64,000 bases of DNA, taken from Bacteroidota bacterium. GTDB lineage: Bacteria > Bacteroidota > Bacteroidia > Flavobacteriales > Weeksellaceae. The translations under genes were made by a program, and so were the position numbers. The first letter of the stretch is position 1. Each line of letters starts with the position of its first letter. The notes beneath the pieces were generated by a model. The model did no database searches and was not told where the DNA came from. It was given only the letters and a program-made list of their open reading frames with translations. Shown piece after piece: positions 1 through 8,764 of the stretch. The stretch lies in contig JAEWOR010000041.1 in the NCBI GenBank assembly GCA_023399595.1, positions 1-64,000 of the forward strand, given 5' to 3'.

Positions 1-2
1 AA

Positions 3-266
3 CTTGACATTTCAAAAAATTCTGTTACATATATTGCGAAAGGTTATCAATTATATCAAAATTTCAAACTAGCAGTAATTGAGAAGAATAATGCTTTATA
101 TTTTACTTTTGAAAAAGCAAATGATAACACCAATAGTTGGGCACTTAAAAAAACAAAAGATTTTGGAGTTTTAAAACTTAATGGAGAAAAATATATTTGG
201 AATAGTCCTTATATTGACATAAATTTTTCTAATGGTAAGAAATCAATATATGAACTTAAAAAATAA
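3..266 (+). CDS. C-terminal fragment of an uncharacterised protein (partial, DUF5991-like)
   Basis: The frame is open at the left edge and stops at TAA 264-266, leaving 87 residues; the start lies outside the window. It contains short alternating beta-type stretches (YQLYQNFKLAVIEKNN, LYFTFEKAN, GEKYIWNSPYID). Their spacing recalls the end of the small Bacteroidota lipoprotein domain DUF5991, where a 'Y-x-x-Y' strand and an 'L-F-x-x-x' strand precede a tryptophan. The tail of the frameshifted gene that follows (about 975-1360) has a similar layout, so the two may be tandem paralogues. The family call is from memory of its pattern and is weak; function unknown. Confidence 0.45.
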   Translation, partial: LDISKNSVTYIAKGYQLYQNFKLAVIEKNNALYFTFEKANDNTNSWALKKTKDFGVLKLNGEKYIWNSPYIDINFSNGKKSIYELKK

Positions 267-268
267 AT

Positions 269-1360
269 CAAAATCCAATTGTAGGAAAAGATGAATATTA
301 CACCTTAGTGAATTACAACTTAGGCTTAGCTTTCTTGGATGTTAATCCTAAATACGAATGGACAATAAAAAGAAAATACAAAGGGTTTGGAAAGATATTA
401 CAAGACAACCACAGAAAACAGGTATTTCCGCACCCTTTAATTTTGGACCTCAGGTTGTGGGTGAACAATTCTTATTAGAAGTTTTCAAGGAAACAAAAAA
501 TATTTTCACTCAGAGAAACGAAACTCATAAAATGGGCGAAATTTTTGTAATTCCTAAGTCCAGCAAAGAACCTAAAATTACTAAAGTTGTACTCTTCAAT
601 AGAGGAGCTAGAGACGTTAACAAAGCCAATTATACTGATAAATTAGTCGCAAGAGCTTATTGTGTTGGGATGTTTAATAAAACGATCAACTTTCATTTAT
701 GGGAAGATGATGCAACTGGTGGAGGTCATAATGCCACTATTAACAAAAACAATCGTCATAACAGAGCTTACCCTGCAAGAGTAAATATAGATGGCATTGC
801 TGAAACAGAAATTTCTTTAAGTACTGATCAAAATGTTTTGAAGCAAATAGCTAACCGTTACATGATGAGAGGAGATTCTAATGAAGAAGCTTTTCATGAA
901 TACTATGTTACAGCCAGCTATTCTGGGAAAAATCAGAAAAAAAAGTTGAAAAAACAGTTCCAACTTCAAACGATTCCTCACACATTAAGCTCGAAAAACT
1001 AAAGATTAAAAACATCTCAAAATTCAAATGGAATGGTACTTATCATACACATTTTTTAAGATTAAAAGAGGAGTCAGCTGATCCAAGTGCTTGGGGAAAG
1101 ATGATACTTAATATAAAAGATAAAAACGCAACTTTAAATATTGATTCCTATGTTGAAATTCTTCAAAAAGAACTTCAAATAAAAAAACAAACTGAAAATC
1201 AGATAGAGCTGAAAGAAATAGACAGTGATAAAACACTTATTTTCACAAAAACATTAAAGAAATTATTATAAAAGGGAATACCGTGAATATTTTAGATAAT
1301 TTGCCTTATGGTGCAAAAAAATCCTTTATAGAATTTAGTCAATACCTCAGCACTTTATAA
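269..1360 (+). pseudogene. Frameshifted multi-domain accessory protein (three frame breaks, no start)
   Basis: No single frame is intact, but homologous-looking protein continues across frames. Frame 2 from 269 reads NPIVGKDEYYTLVNY and a W-containing strand. Frame 1 (ATG at 358, stop 1002) carries the core: a 'VIPKSSKEPKI' linker, 'LVARAYCVGMFNK', 'FHLWEDDATGGGHN' and 'EYYVTASY'. Frame 3 takes over at the A8 tract 937-944 (VEKTVPTSNDS ... FKWNGTYHTH) and stops at 1271. Frame 2 resumes to TAA 1358-1360 (NTVNILDNLPYGAKKS). The core matches my memory of immunoglobulin-like modules ('TLWEDDA.G.GHN', 'LEFYVTVEY') in large flavobacterial proteins found near type VI-like effectors. The upstream start is missing and the breaks lie at or near A-rich runs, so this is either a decayed gene, a slipped-strand variable gene, or homopolymer sequencing error. 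The 214-residue ORF at 358-1002 alone is not a complete gene. Confidence 0.65.
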
Positions 1361-1432
1361 TAGCATATTCAAATATTTTCCTTATTTCTCACTCCCAAAA
1401 TCTTTATGTAAATTTGTGAATAAATAAAAATT

Positions 1433-3736
1433 TTGTCACAATATAGTCAGAAAATTTCCCCTTTTGAAGTCCTTATCTCCTTTGAAAAATATATTGATGT
1501 GCTGCAACACATTCGGTATAACGACCATTGGGATTATAGGGCTAACTATGCTGAGTCCTTAATCGACACCACAAAGAATTTTCAGGAACTTAGAAAAGGT
1601 TTTACAGATTCCTCTATTATTGTAAAAAATGAAGGCCTCATAAAAGTCCTTTTGGCCGATCTTTTTCCGACCGGACTTACCCATAATGAGATTAAAGCCG
1701 CCGCTTCTCCTACTGCACAAATTATCTTTAATTACACCGAAAGATTTAGCAAAATTCTAAAAGATGCAGGGACAGATTTTAATATCAGTCCTAGAAGTTA
1801 TGATAATGGGGATTATTATATTTTCTCTTGTTGTCAAATTCTCAGAACCTATTTCAAACGCGAAATAAAATCTGAAATTCCTTTTTATTATGATATTCCC
1901 AATAAAGATGGGATTATTAAACACTATAAAATTACAGTAAATGTAGATTTCATCGATATTTATCCTAAAGAAAATACGCAACTTCCTTCCGAAGCAACTA
2001 TAGATTTATTGCTAGATAATTTAGATGATATTCAGCTTTGGAAAAAACATTTCCCACCAAATTCTTGGATAATTAAAGGTTTTAGCATTATTTCATTGGT
2101 GGATACCACAACAGAAGTAGCACTTTCAGATCTTAAATCTACTTTGATAAAAATTGATCCTGAAAATTTAACACCTAATAATAATATCAAAGAAATCTTT
2201 AAATCTTATTTTGATATTGCGGAAATTAATTTCGGATTAATGATTTTTAACAGTGAGGATATGAGACTGGAAAAAGTTCCTCTTTATGAAAATCTTTTCA
2301 CCAATCATATTTTGGACTTTTGGATCAATATGTTCGATGAAAACACCAAACAAGCGGCCATCAAAAACGTGCAATACAATCCTAAACCCATTGTAATAAG
2401 CAATGTTGAAAAACTAGCAAAGGATATTAAAAACATTCATTCTTTTAAAATTATCAACGAAAATAATATTAAAAGTTTTATGATTATTCCTATTGTTAAG
2501 GACGAAAAACTTTTGGCTATTATGGAATTCACCTCTCCTATTCCCAATACATTTAATGGTTTGAAATTGAAAAAAGTGGAATCCATTTACGATATTATTG
2601 TTTATTCTTTGAACAGATTTCAGTATGAAAAAAACAATCAGATTGAAGCTATTATCCAACGGGAATATACCACCATTCATAAAAGTGTAGATTGGAAATT
2701 TAGAAATGAAGCCGAAAAAAAATACAATGCTTTTCTGGCCAAAAAAGAATATAATTTAAAAGAAATATCATTCAAAAATATTTATCCTTTGTTCGGACAA
2801 GCGGATATACGTTCTTCCTCAGAAAAAAGAAGATTATGCTTAATGAAAGATTTAAGGCTACAACTACGAATTTTAAAAGAGATATTACAATCCACTAATT
2901 TTCCAGAAGCTCAATTCTTTTTAGAACAAGCAATAAATATTGAAAATGAAGTTCTTGAAGATTTAAAAGCTGATACAGAATATCGCTTTTATCAATTATT
3001 AGAAGGGCAAATTCATCCTTATTTGCAAACTTTATCTCACAGAACAGAAAGTGAGCCTTTAAGACAACTTATTGAAGTTTATTTCTCTCATCTACAACCT
3101 CAAACCCATGTTTTTTATGAAAACAGAGACAAACTGGATGAATCCATTTCTATTATCAATAGAAATCTTACAGACATTCTAGATGCGGAACAGAAAGTAG
3201 CACAAACAATTTTCCCTCATTACTTTGAACGCTTCAAGTCTGATGGTGTAGAACATAATTTGTATGTGGGACAAAGCATTAGTGAAAATCTTGATTTTCA
3301 GACTATTTACCTGAAAGACATTAGATTATGGCAACTAAAAACAGTTTGCAAAATGGAGAAAGAGTTTAAAAAAATTCAACCTCATCTTCCCATTCCATTG
3401 GAAATAGCTTCATTAATCCTCGCTTACAACGAAAAAATAGATATCCGTTTCCGGATGGATGAAAAAAGGTTTGATATAGGAAGCCCTCATAATTCCTATT
3501 ATGAAATCATTAAGAAAAGATTGGATAAATCTTATGTGAAAAATTCTGATATACGATTAACAAATCCAGGAAAAGTAACCATTGTTTATCTTACAGAAGA
3601 AGAAAAAAATGAGTATTTAGCCTATATAGAATTATTGCATCAAGAAAAGATTATTACTCCAAAAGTGGAATTTCTTGAGGTGGATAATTTACAAGGAATT
3701 GTGGGTTTAATGGCGATGCAAATAAACGTTTTATAA
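1433..3736 (+). CDS. GAF domain-containing protein (767 aa)
   Basis: A long cytosolic protein without signal peptide or membrane segment. Residues about 265-395 read as a GAF-type sensor fold: 'FGLMIFNSEDM' near the start and 'SFMIIPIVKDEKLLAIMEF' near the end, a hydrophobic pattern followed by a charged helix. The rest is helical and unassigned. GAF domains bind small ligands, sometimes cyclic nucleotides, but no binding residues can be assigned here. The start chosen is TTG at 1433, because GTG at 1416 is followed at once by a stop and no ATG occurs in frame near the N-terminus. The gene ends 6 bases inside the convergent HD/Pycsar gene, with no hairpin terminator between them. The family is common in Flavobacteriia as a conserved protein of unknown role. 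Confidence 0.7.
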   Translation: MSQYSQKISPFEVLISFEKYIDVLQHIRYNDHWDYRANYAESLIDTTKNFQELRKGFTDSSIIVKNEGLIKVLLADLFPTGLTHNEIKAAASPTAQIIFNYTERFSKILKDAGTDFNISPRSYDNGDYYIFSCCQILRTYFKREIKSEIPFYYDIPNKDGIIKHYKITVNVDFIDIYPKENTQLPSEATIDLLLDNLDDIQLWKKHFPPNSWIIKGFSIISLVDTTTEVALSDLKSTLIKIDPENLTPNNNIKEIFKSYFDIAEINFGLMIFNSEDMRLEKVPLYENLFTNHILDFWINMFDENTKQAAIKNVQYNPKPIVISNVEKLAKDIKNIHSFKIINENNIKSFMIIPIVKDEKLLAIMEFTSPIPNTFNGLKLKKVESIYDIIVYSLNRFQYEKNNQIEAIIQREYTTIHKSVDWKFRNEAEKKYNAFLAKKEYNLKEISFKNIYPLFGQADIRSSSEKRRLCLMKDLRLQLRILKEILQSTNFPEAQFFLEQAINIENEVLEDLKADTEYRFYQLLEGQIHPYLQTLSHRTESEPLRQLIEVYFSHLQPQTHVFYENRDKLDESISIINRNLTDILDAEQKVAQTIFPHYFERFKSDGVEHNLYVGQSISENLDFQTIYLKDIRLWQLKTVCKMEKEFKKIQPHLPIPLEIASLILAYNEKIDIRFRMDEKRFDIGSPHNSYYEIIKKRLDKSYVKNSDIRLTNPGKVTIVYLTEEEKNEYLAYIELLHQEKIITPKVEFLEVDNLQGIVGLMAMQINVL

Positions 3737-4894
3737 CTGATATAAAGAGTAAGCAAAAGACAATACCGAAATAATAATTCCTGCCATAAATATTTTGTAA
3801 GTAATAGAAAGCAATTTATATTTTCTGTCCAATACTTTCCCTAAATAATATAAGTCTTTCACCATAGAAACATAGATAAAATCGCGATCTTTAATCATGT
3901 CCATCATTGCATCTTGGTATTCTTCCAATTGCATTTTCTGAAAGTTTCCAAAAAATAAAAGATTTACTTTTCTGCGTTTTACATCTTCCTGTGTAAATTG
4001 AGTTTTGGTAACATTAGGTTTTGTGGAAAGAATGGCAAAAATAATAGTGAGAACACTGGACGATAACAATAACAAAGTCGGAATAATAAGGTGAGCGTTT
4101 CTTGGTGTATCTAATTTAGGGACCAAAACCGTTAAACACACAGAAATAATAATAGCATTTACAGAAAGTAAAATATTGGCTTTGCTGTCCGCAATATCGC
4201 TTAAACGAGTATGGTTATTTAAAGTTACTCGGAAAAGAGTATCCACACTTCTATCGGATTTTCCATCTTTTTGAGCTACTTCAATTTCATTTTTCTTAAT
4301 TTCTTCCTTTTTTTCAATCTTCCTTTCGAGCTTTTTAATGTTTTTCTTTTTTGCTTCTTCCCAATTTTTTTGGGCATAATGAGTATAAAAAACATGGTTT
4401 TGTAAAAGCTTCAAATTTTCTTTATTCCATTCTTCTTGTGAGAAAGATTTTTTCCCCGTTAAAGAAAATTCACTTCTTAGTAATTCACTAACATCATTAA
4501 AAGAAGAACTTCCCAAATGTCCAAAATCGGCATCTTTAACGATGTTTTCAAGTAAGTTTTGAGGAATATATTCGTTTTTAGTGGATAAAATAAGGCTAGA
4601 AACCTCAGCTATAAATTCTTGAGAAACGTTTTTATCTTGCAAAAATTCTTTTAAAATTTCAACACTTTTTTCCTCGTGATGCTCCTCTCCAAAAGTGTAT
4701 CCCGTATCATGAAACCACAATGCCAATAAAACTTTTTCTTCATTATCTAAAGAAATTGAAGAATGTTGTATAATTTCCATAGCTTTATTTACAACATGTG
4801 TGGTATGTATAAAATTATGATAAAGATAAATAGAAGATAACTTATCTTTGAAAAGATTTTCTACATAATTTTTAGCGATGGGTAACAAACTCAT
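3731..4894 (-). CDS. HD-domain phosphohydrolase fused to Pycsar-type membrane effector domain (DUF5706)
   Basis: Residues 1-130 form an HD metal-dependent phosphohydrolase: candidate metal ligands are H30/H33, the H62-D63 pair in 'WFHDTGYTFG', H72-H73 and D121/D123 ('KDADFGHLG'). A lysine/glutamate-rich helix (about 180-210) leads into the second domain, marked by 'LSDIADSKANILLSVNA' (231-247), then two membrane helices (about 241-260 and 270-290), a cytosolic loop and a last helix (about 365-385). That second half has the signature of DUF5706, the transmembrane effector (PycTM) of Pycsar anti-phage systems, which responds to cyclic pyrimidine nucleotides. There is no cyclase gene beside it; neighbours are a convergent GAF protein and a divergent phosphoesterase. 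The HD half could hydrolyse a nucleotide signal and so control the membrane half; this is inference. The same architecture appears widely in flavobacterial genomes, which suggests a housekeeping role as well as, or instead of, defence. Confidence 0.85.
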   Translation of the reverse strand: MSLLPIAKNYVENLFKDKLSSIYLYHNFIHTTHVVNKAMEIIQHSSISLDNEEKVLLALWFHDTGYTFGEEHHEEKSVEILKEFLQDKNVSQEFIAEVSSLILSTKNEYIPQNLLENIVKDADFGHLGSSSFNDVSELLRSEFSLTGKKSFSQEEWNKENLKLLQNHVFYTHYAQKNWEEAKKKNIKKLERKIEKKEEIKKNEIEVAQKDGKSDRSVDTLFRVTLNNHTRLSDIADSKANILLSVNAIIISVCLTVLVPKLDTPRNAHLIIPTLLLLSSSVLTIIFAILSTKPNVTKTQFTQEDVKRRKVNLLFFGNFQKMQLEEYQDAMMDMIKDRDFIYVSMVKDLYYLGKVLDRKYKLLSITYKIFMAGIIISVLSFAYSLYQL

Positions 4895-4920
4895 TTTAGA
4901 AGATTTAATAGTGTAAAAAT

Positions 4921-7900
4921 ATGAATTTATATATAAAAAATGTTGTTAAAAGCTTTACAAGTCTTTCTTTTTCTATGATTGTACTGCTGGGAATTAATTC
5001 TTGCGCGACTTATGGCGTACAGCAAGGCAAGAATATTTCCGAGATTAAAAAACCTACAACAAACCCCTCAGATGTTCAGATTTTTTTAATTGGTGATGCG
5101 GGCAATGCTGACGAACCTCAAAGTCAACAAACTCTTGCTTTTCTCCAAAACAAACTAGAAGAGGCCAATGATAATTCCGTATTATTATTTTTAGGAGACA
5201 ACATCTACCCTTCTGGAATGCCCAAAGAAACAGACCAAAATTATAGTCTTGCCAAAGAAAAACTAGAAAATCAATTCAAAATCACTAAAAATTTTAAGGG
5301 AAAAACCATTGTCATCCCTGGAAACCACGATTGGTATCATGGAATGGATGGACTAAAAGCTCAGGAAGATTTTGTGAAAAATTATTTCAACGATAAAAAA
5401 GCTTATCTCCCGAAAAATAACTGTCCCATAGATGACATTAGCATTAATAAAAACACCAAACTCATTGTTATCAACTCGGAATGGGCTTTGGTAGATTGGG
5501 ATCAATATCCAGACATCAACAAAAACTGCTCTATAAAAACAGAAAAAGATTTTTATACTGAGTTTAAAGATTTAATTAATAAAAATCAGGACAAACAAAT
5601 AATTGTAGCAATTCACCATCCTCTTGTCAGTAGTGGAACTCATGCGGGTTTTACATCGGCAAAATCTCACCTTTATCCTTTAAAAACTAAATTTCCAGTT
5701 CCTGGAATCGCAAGTTTAATCAATATCTTAAGAACTTCCTCTGGAGTGAGCATGGAAGACAATAGTAATAAACATTATACAAAATTTGCCAGTAGAATAA
5801 AAAACATCATCCAAGATAAAGAAAATGTTATTGTAGTTTCTGGTCACGATCATAATTTGCAATACCATGAATTAGGAAATATCCGACAAATTATTAGTGG
5901 TGCGGGCTCAAAATCGGATCCTTCAACAATTACAAGGAAAACAGATTTTTCTTTTGGCGGAAGTGGTTTTGCAGTTTTAAATCTTAGAAAAAATGGCAGC
6001 TCCGATGTGGAATTTTTCTCCACTAAAGACAACAAATTAGAAAAACTAACGCAAATACAAATTAGAAAAGAGGAAAATAAATTTGTCAACAACTACCCTT
6101 CCGTTCTTCCAAAAGAATTTTCTTCGAGCATCTACACTGAAAAATCTACTCAAAAAAGTGGCATTTACCGTTGGTTATTTGGGGATCATTACAGAAAATA
6201 TTATGGAATCCCAATTAATGCACCCGTTGCAGATTTATCCACTTTAAATGGAGGTTTTACACCTTTTAGAGAAGGTGGTGGTAATCAATCCAACAGTTTG
6301 AGACTATTAGCAAAAGACGACCAAGAATTTGTGATGAGAGGAATTAAAAAAAATGCAGTAAGATTCCTCAACAATCAGGCATTTAATAATAAAATGTTCC
6401 TCAAAGAGCTCGAAAATACTTTCCCAGAAAGGTTTATTATGGATTTTTATACCACCAATCATCCTTTTACTCCTTTTGCAGTAGGAAATATGGCAGATAA
6501 AGTAGGTATTTTTCATAGCAATCAGAAGCTGTATTATATCCCAAAACAAAAGACATTGCAACAATACAATGATAAATTCGGGGACGAAATGTATATGATT
6601 GAAGAACGGTTTTCTAGTGATCCTAAAACGCTTCAAATGTTAGACAATGCAGATGATATTGTTTCTACAGAAGATGTTATTAAAAAACTACAAACCAACG
6701 AAAAATTCTCTGTAGATAAAGAATCTTACATAAGAGCAAGGATTTTTGATATGTTAATTGGAGATTGGGACCGACATTCTGACCAATGGAAATGGGCAGC
6801 TTATAAAAACGGGGATAAAACGGTTTATAAACCTATTCCTAAAGACAGAGATCAGGCTTTTAGTAAATACGATGGTGTTGTATTCTTTTTTGCTATGACT
6901 ACTCCTGCAATTAGACACATGAAAACTTTTAAAGATGACCTTAAAAATGTAAAATGGTTTAATAGAGAAGCTTATCCATTAGATTTAATTTTTGCAAAAA
7001 ACACATCTCTTGAAGATTGGGAACAACAAGCAGATTTCATTCAAAAAAATCTTACAAATGAAGCTATTGAAGAGGCTTTTAAAAATCTTCCCAAAGAAGT
7101 TCAAGATGAGACAATTGTCGATATACAATCTAAATTAAAATCCAGACGCGATAAACTTAAAATTTATTCTCAGCAATATTATCAAGTTTTACAGGAGAAA
7201 GTTCCTATTGCTGGCACTACGTCTAAAGACAAGTTTGTAATCACTAAAAAAGACAATTCTGTAGAAATTCAACAATATGTTCTCACTCTAGAAAATGAGG
7301 AAAAACTGGTCTATCAAAAAAATTATGATGAAAATTCTACCAAAGAACTTTGGATTTATGGTTTAGAAAATGATGATATTTATGAAGTGAAAGGAAATGG
7401 AAAATCTAAAATCAACATTAGACTTATCGGTGGTTATAATCATGATGTTTATAATGTTGAAAACGGCAAAAATGTAAAAATTTACGATTTCAAGGACAAG
7501 AAAAACACTTATAACATCGACTCAAGAACTACAAAAAGAATTACGTCAGATTATCATGCTAATTCTTATGACAGCCATCACCCAAAATATAATTTCTTTG
7601 CAGCTTTTCCAAATGCCAATTACAATCCGGATGAAGGAGTAATTTTAGGGTTTGTGGCTAGTTATACCGTTAATAATTTTCTTCAAAATAAATTTACTCA
7701 GAAACATATTCTTAAAGGCAATATTTTCACGGAAACCAGTGGGTTTAACTTAGAGTATTCAGGAATTTTCAAAAAAGCTATTTTGGGCTGGGATTTAGGT
7801 TTAGATACTTATTATACTTCACCTTATTACACCCAAAATTTCTTCGGATTTTCCAACGAAAGTGTTTTTGATAAACATAGAAATGATGACGAGAAATATG

Positions 7901-8649
7901 CTAGAAGATACAACAGAGTGAGGATAACGCAGATTAATTTTTCCCCTTCTATTCAAAAAACGGGTTGGCTCAACTTTACACATAAGTTCCAATTCAACGC
8001 CGAAAATGTGAAAGTGGAAAAAAATGAAGATCGTTTTGTAACCGTCTCTCAGGATATTCAACCCAATGTTTTCAAGAATCAACAGTTTGGAGGTGCAGAT
8101 TACAGTTTTAGTTTTGAGAATTACGATAATAAATCTTTCCCAACTTTAGGCTTGTCTTTTGTTCTTAATGCAGGCTGGAAAACTAATTTATCTAATTTTG
8201 ACAGAAATTTTCTTAGCTTAAATGGAATTCTTGATATTACCCATAGAATTGATAAAAATGGAAAGTTTGTTTTTGCGAATTCCTTAAATACAAAATGGAT
8301 TAATAATGAAAACTTCGATTTTTTCCAAGCAGCTTCTATTGGAGGAAAAAATGGTTTGAGAGCTTATAGAAATGAAAGATTTTCAGGAAATTCTTTCTTA
8401 GTGAACAGTTCGGAAATCCGTTGGAATATAGGAAGACCTAAAAATAATTTTGTACCCACCAATTTAGGATTTTTAGTAGGTTATGATGTGGGCAGAGTTT
8501 GGAAAAATGGTGAAAATTCCCGAAAGTGGCATCAATCTGTAGGTGCAGGTTTTTGGGTGAATGTTTTGGAAACTATTTCTGCAAGATTTAACTATTTTAT
8601 TGGGGAAGATGGCGGACGAATTTCTGGTGGTTTAGGAATGAATTTTTAA
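4921..8649 (+). CDS. Lipoprotein metallophosphoesterase with kinase-like middle and Omp85-like C-terminal barrel
   Basis: A 1242-residue envelope protein. The N-terminus is a lipoprotein signal with lipobox cysteine C28 (LLGINSC). Residues about 55-320 are a calcineurin-like phosphoesterase with all main metal motifs: GDAGN (58-62), LFLGDNIYPSG, PGNHDWYHG, IAIHHP and SGHDHN. The middle (about 430-700) contains 'LIGDWDRHSDQWKW' followed by 'PIPKDRDQAFSKYDG', which resembles the catalytic and metal-binding loops of CotH/Fam20/HipA-type atypical kinases. The last 330 residues alternate like outer-membrane strands and include 'GGKNGLRAYRNERFSGNS', typical of Omp85/BamA-family barrels, ending in phenylalanine. 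It is most likely anchored in the outer membrane with the enzyme domains on one face. The phosphoesterase and barrel calls are firm; the kinase-like call is tentative. Confidence 0.85.
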   Translation: MNLYIKNVVKSFTSLSFSMIVLLGINSCATYGVQQGKNISEIKKPTTNPSDVQIFLIGDAGNADEPQSQQTLAFLQNKLEEANDNSVLLFLGDNIYPSGMPKETDQNYSLAKEKLENQFKITKNFKGKTIVIPGNHDWYHGMDGLKAQEDFVKNYFNDKKAYLPKNNCPIDDISINKNTKLIVINSEWALVDWDQYPDINKNCSIKTEKDFYTEFKDLINKNQDKQIIVAIHHPLVSSGTHAGFTSAKSHLYPLKTKFPVPGIASLINILRTSSGVSMEDNSNKHYTKFASRIKNIIQDKENVIVVSGHDHNLQYHELGNIRQIISGAGSKSDPSTITRKTDFSFGGSGFAVLNLRKNGSSDVEFFSTKDNKLEKLTQIQIRKEENKFVNNYPSVLPKEFSSSIYTEKSTQKSGIYRWLFGDHYRKYYGIPINAPVADLSTLNGGFTPFREGGGNQSNSLRLLAKDDQEFVMRGIKKNAVRFLNNQAFNNKMFLKELENTFPERFIMDFYTTNHPFTPFAVGNMADKVGIFHSNQKLYYIPKQKTLQQYNDKFGDEMYMIEERFSSDPKTLQMLDNADDIVSTEDVIKKLQTNEKFSVDKESYIRARIFDMLIGDWDRHSDQWKWAAYKNGDKTVYKPIPKDRDQAFSKYDGVVFFFAMTTPAIRHMKTFKDDLKNVKWFNREAYPLDLIFAKNTSLEDWEQQADFIQKNLTNEAIEEAFKNLPKEVQDETIVDIQSKLKSRRDKLKIYSQQYYQVLQEKVPIAGTTSKDKFVITKKDNSVEIQQYVLTLENEEKLVYQKNYDENSTKELWIYGLENDDIYEVKGNGKSKINIRLIGGYNHDVYNVENGKNVKIYDFKDKKNTYNIDSRTTKRITSDYHANSYDSHHPKYNFFAAFPNANYNPDEGVILGFVASYTVNNFLQNKFTQKHILKGNIFTETSGFNLEYSGIFKKAILGWDLGLDTYYTSPYYTQNFFGFSNESVFDKHRNDDEKYARRYNRVRITQINFSPSIQKTGWLNFTHKFQFNAENVKVEKNEDRFVTVSQDIQPNVFKNQQFGGADYSFSFENYDNKSFPTLGLSFVLNAGWKTNLSNFDRNFLSLNGILDITHRIDKNGKFVFANSLNTKWINNENFDFFQAASIGGKNGLRAYRNERFSGNSFLVNSSEIRWNIGRPKNNFVPTNLGFLVGYDVGRVWKNGENSRKWHQSVGAGFWVNVLETISARFNYFIGEDGGRISGGLGMNF

Positions 8650-8715
8650 TATTTGTAAAGTAAAGCAAGAAAATCTAAAAAGAAATCTTGAAAGCAGCTT
8701 TTTTTATATATGGAT

Positions 8716-8748
8716 AAATTTCGGGCAGCCTTTGGCTGCCCGAAATTT
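8716..8748. terminator. Bidirectional hairpin terminator
   Basis: A perfect 15-bp stem (8716-8730 with 8734-8748, core CGGGCAGCC/GGCTGCCCG) around a TTT loop, A-rich before and T-rich after. It lies between the convergent phosphoesterase-barrel gene and the beta-propeller lipoprotein gene. Confidence 0.85.
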
Positions 8749-8764
8749 ATGATATCATTATTTT

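Noticed and set aside
1757..2680. Minus-strand ORFs at 1757-1981 and 2414-2680
   Set aside because: Antisense shadows of the GAF gene, rich in Phe/Ile/Asn as expected of reverse-read AT-rich coding DNA, with no recognisable motif.
3731..4894. Complete Pycsar defence operon
   Set aside because: No cyclase gene is adjacent on either side, so only an effector-like fusion can be claimed.
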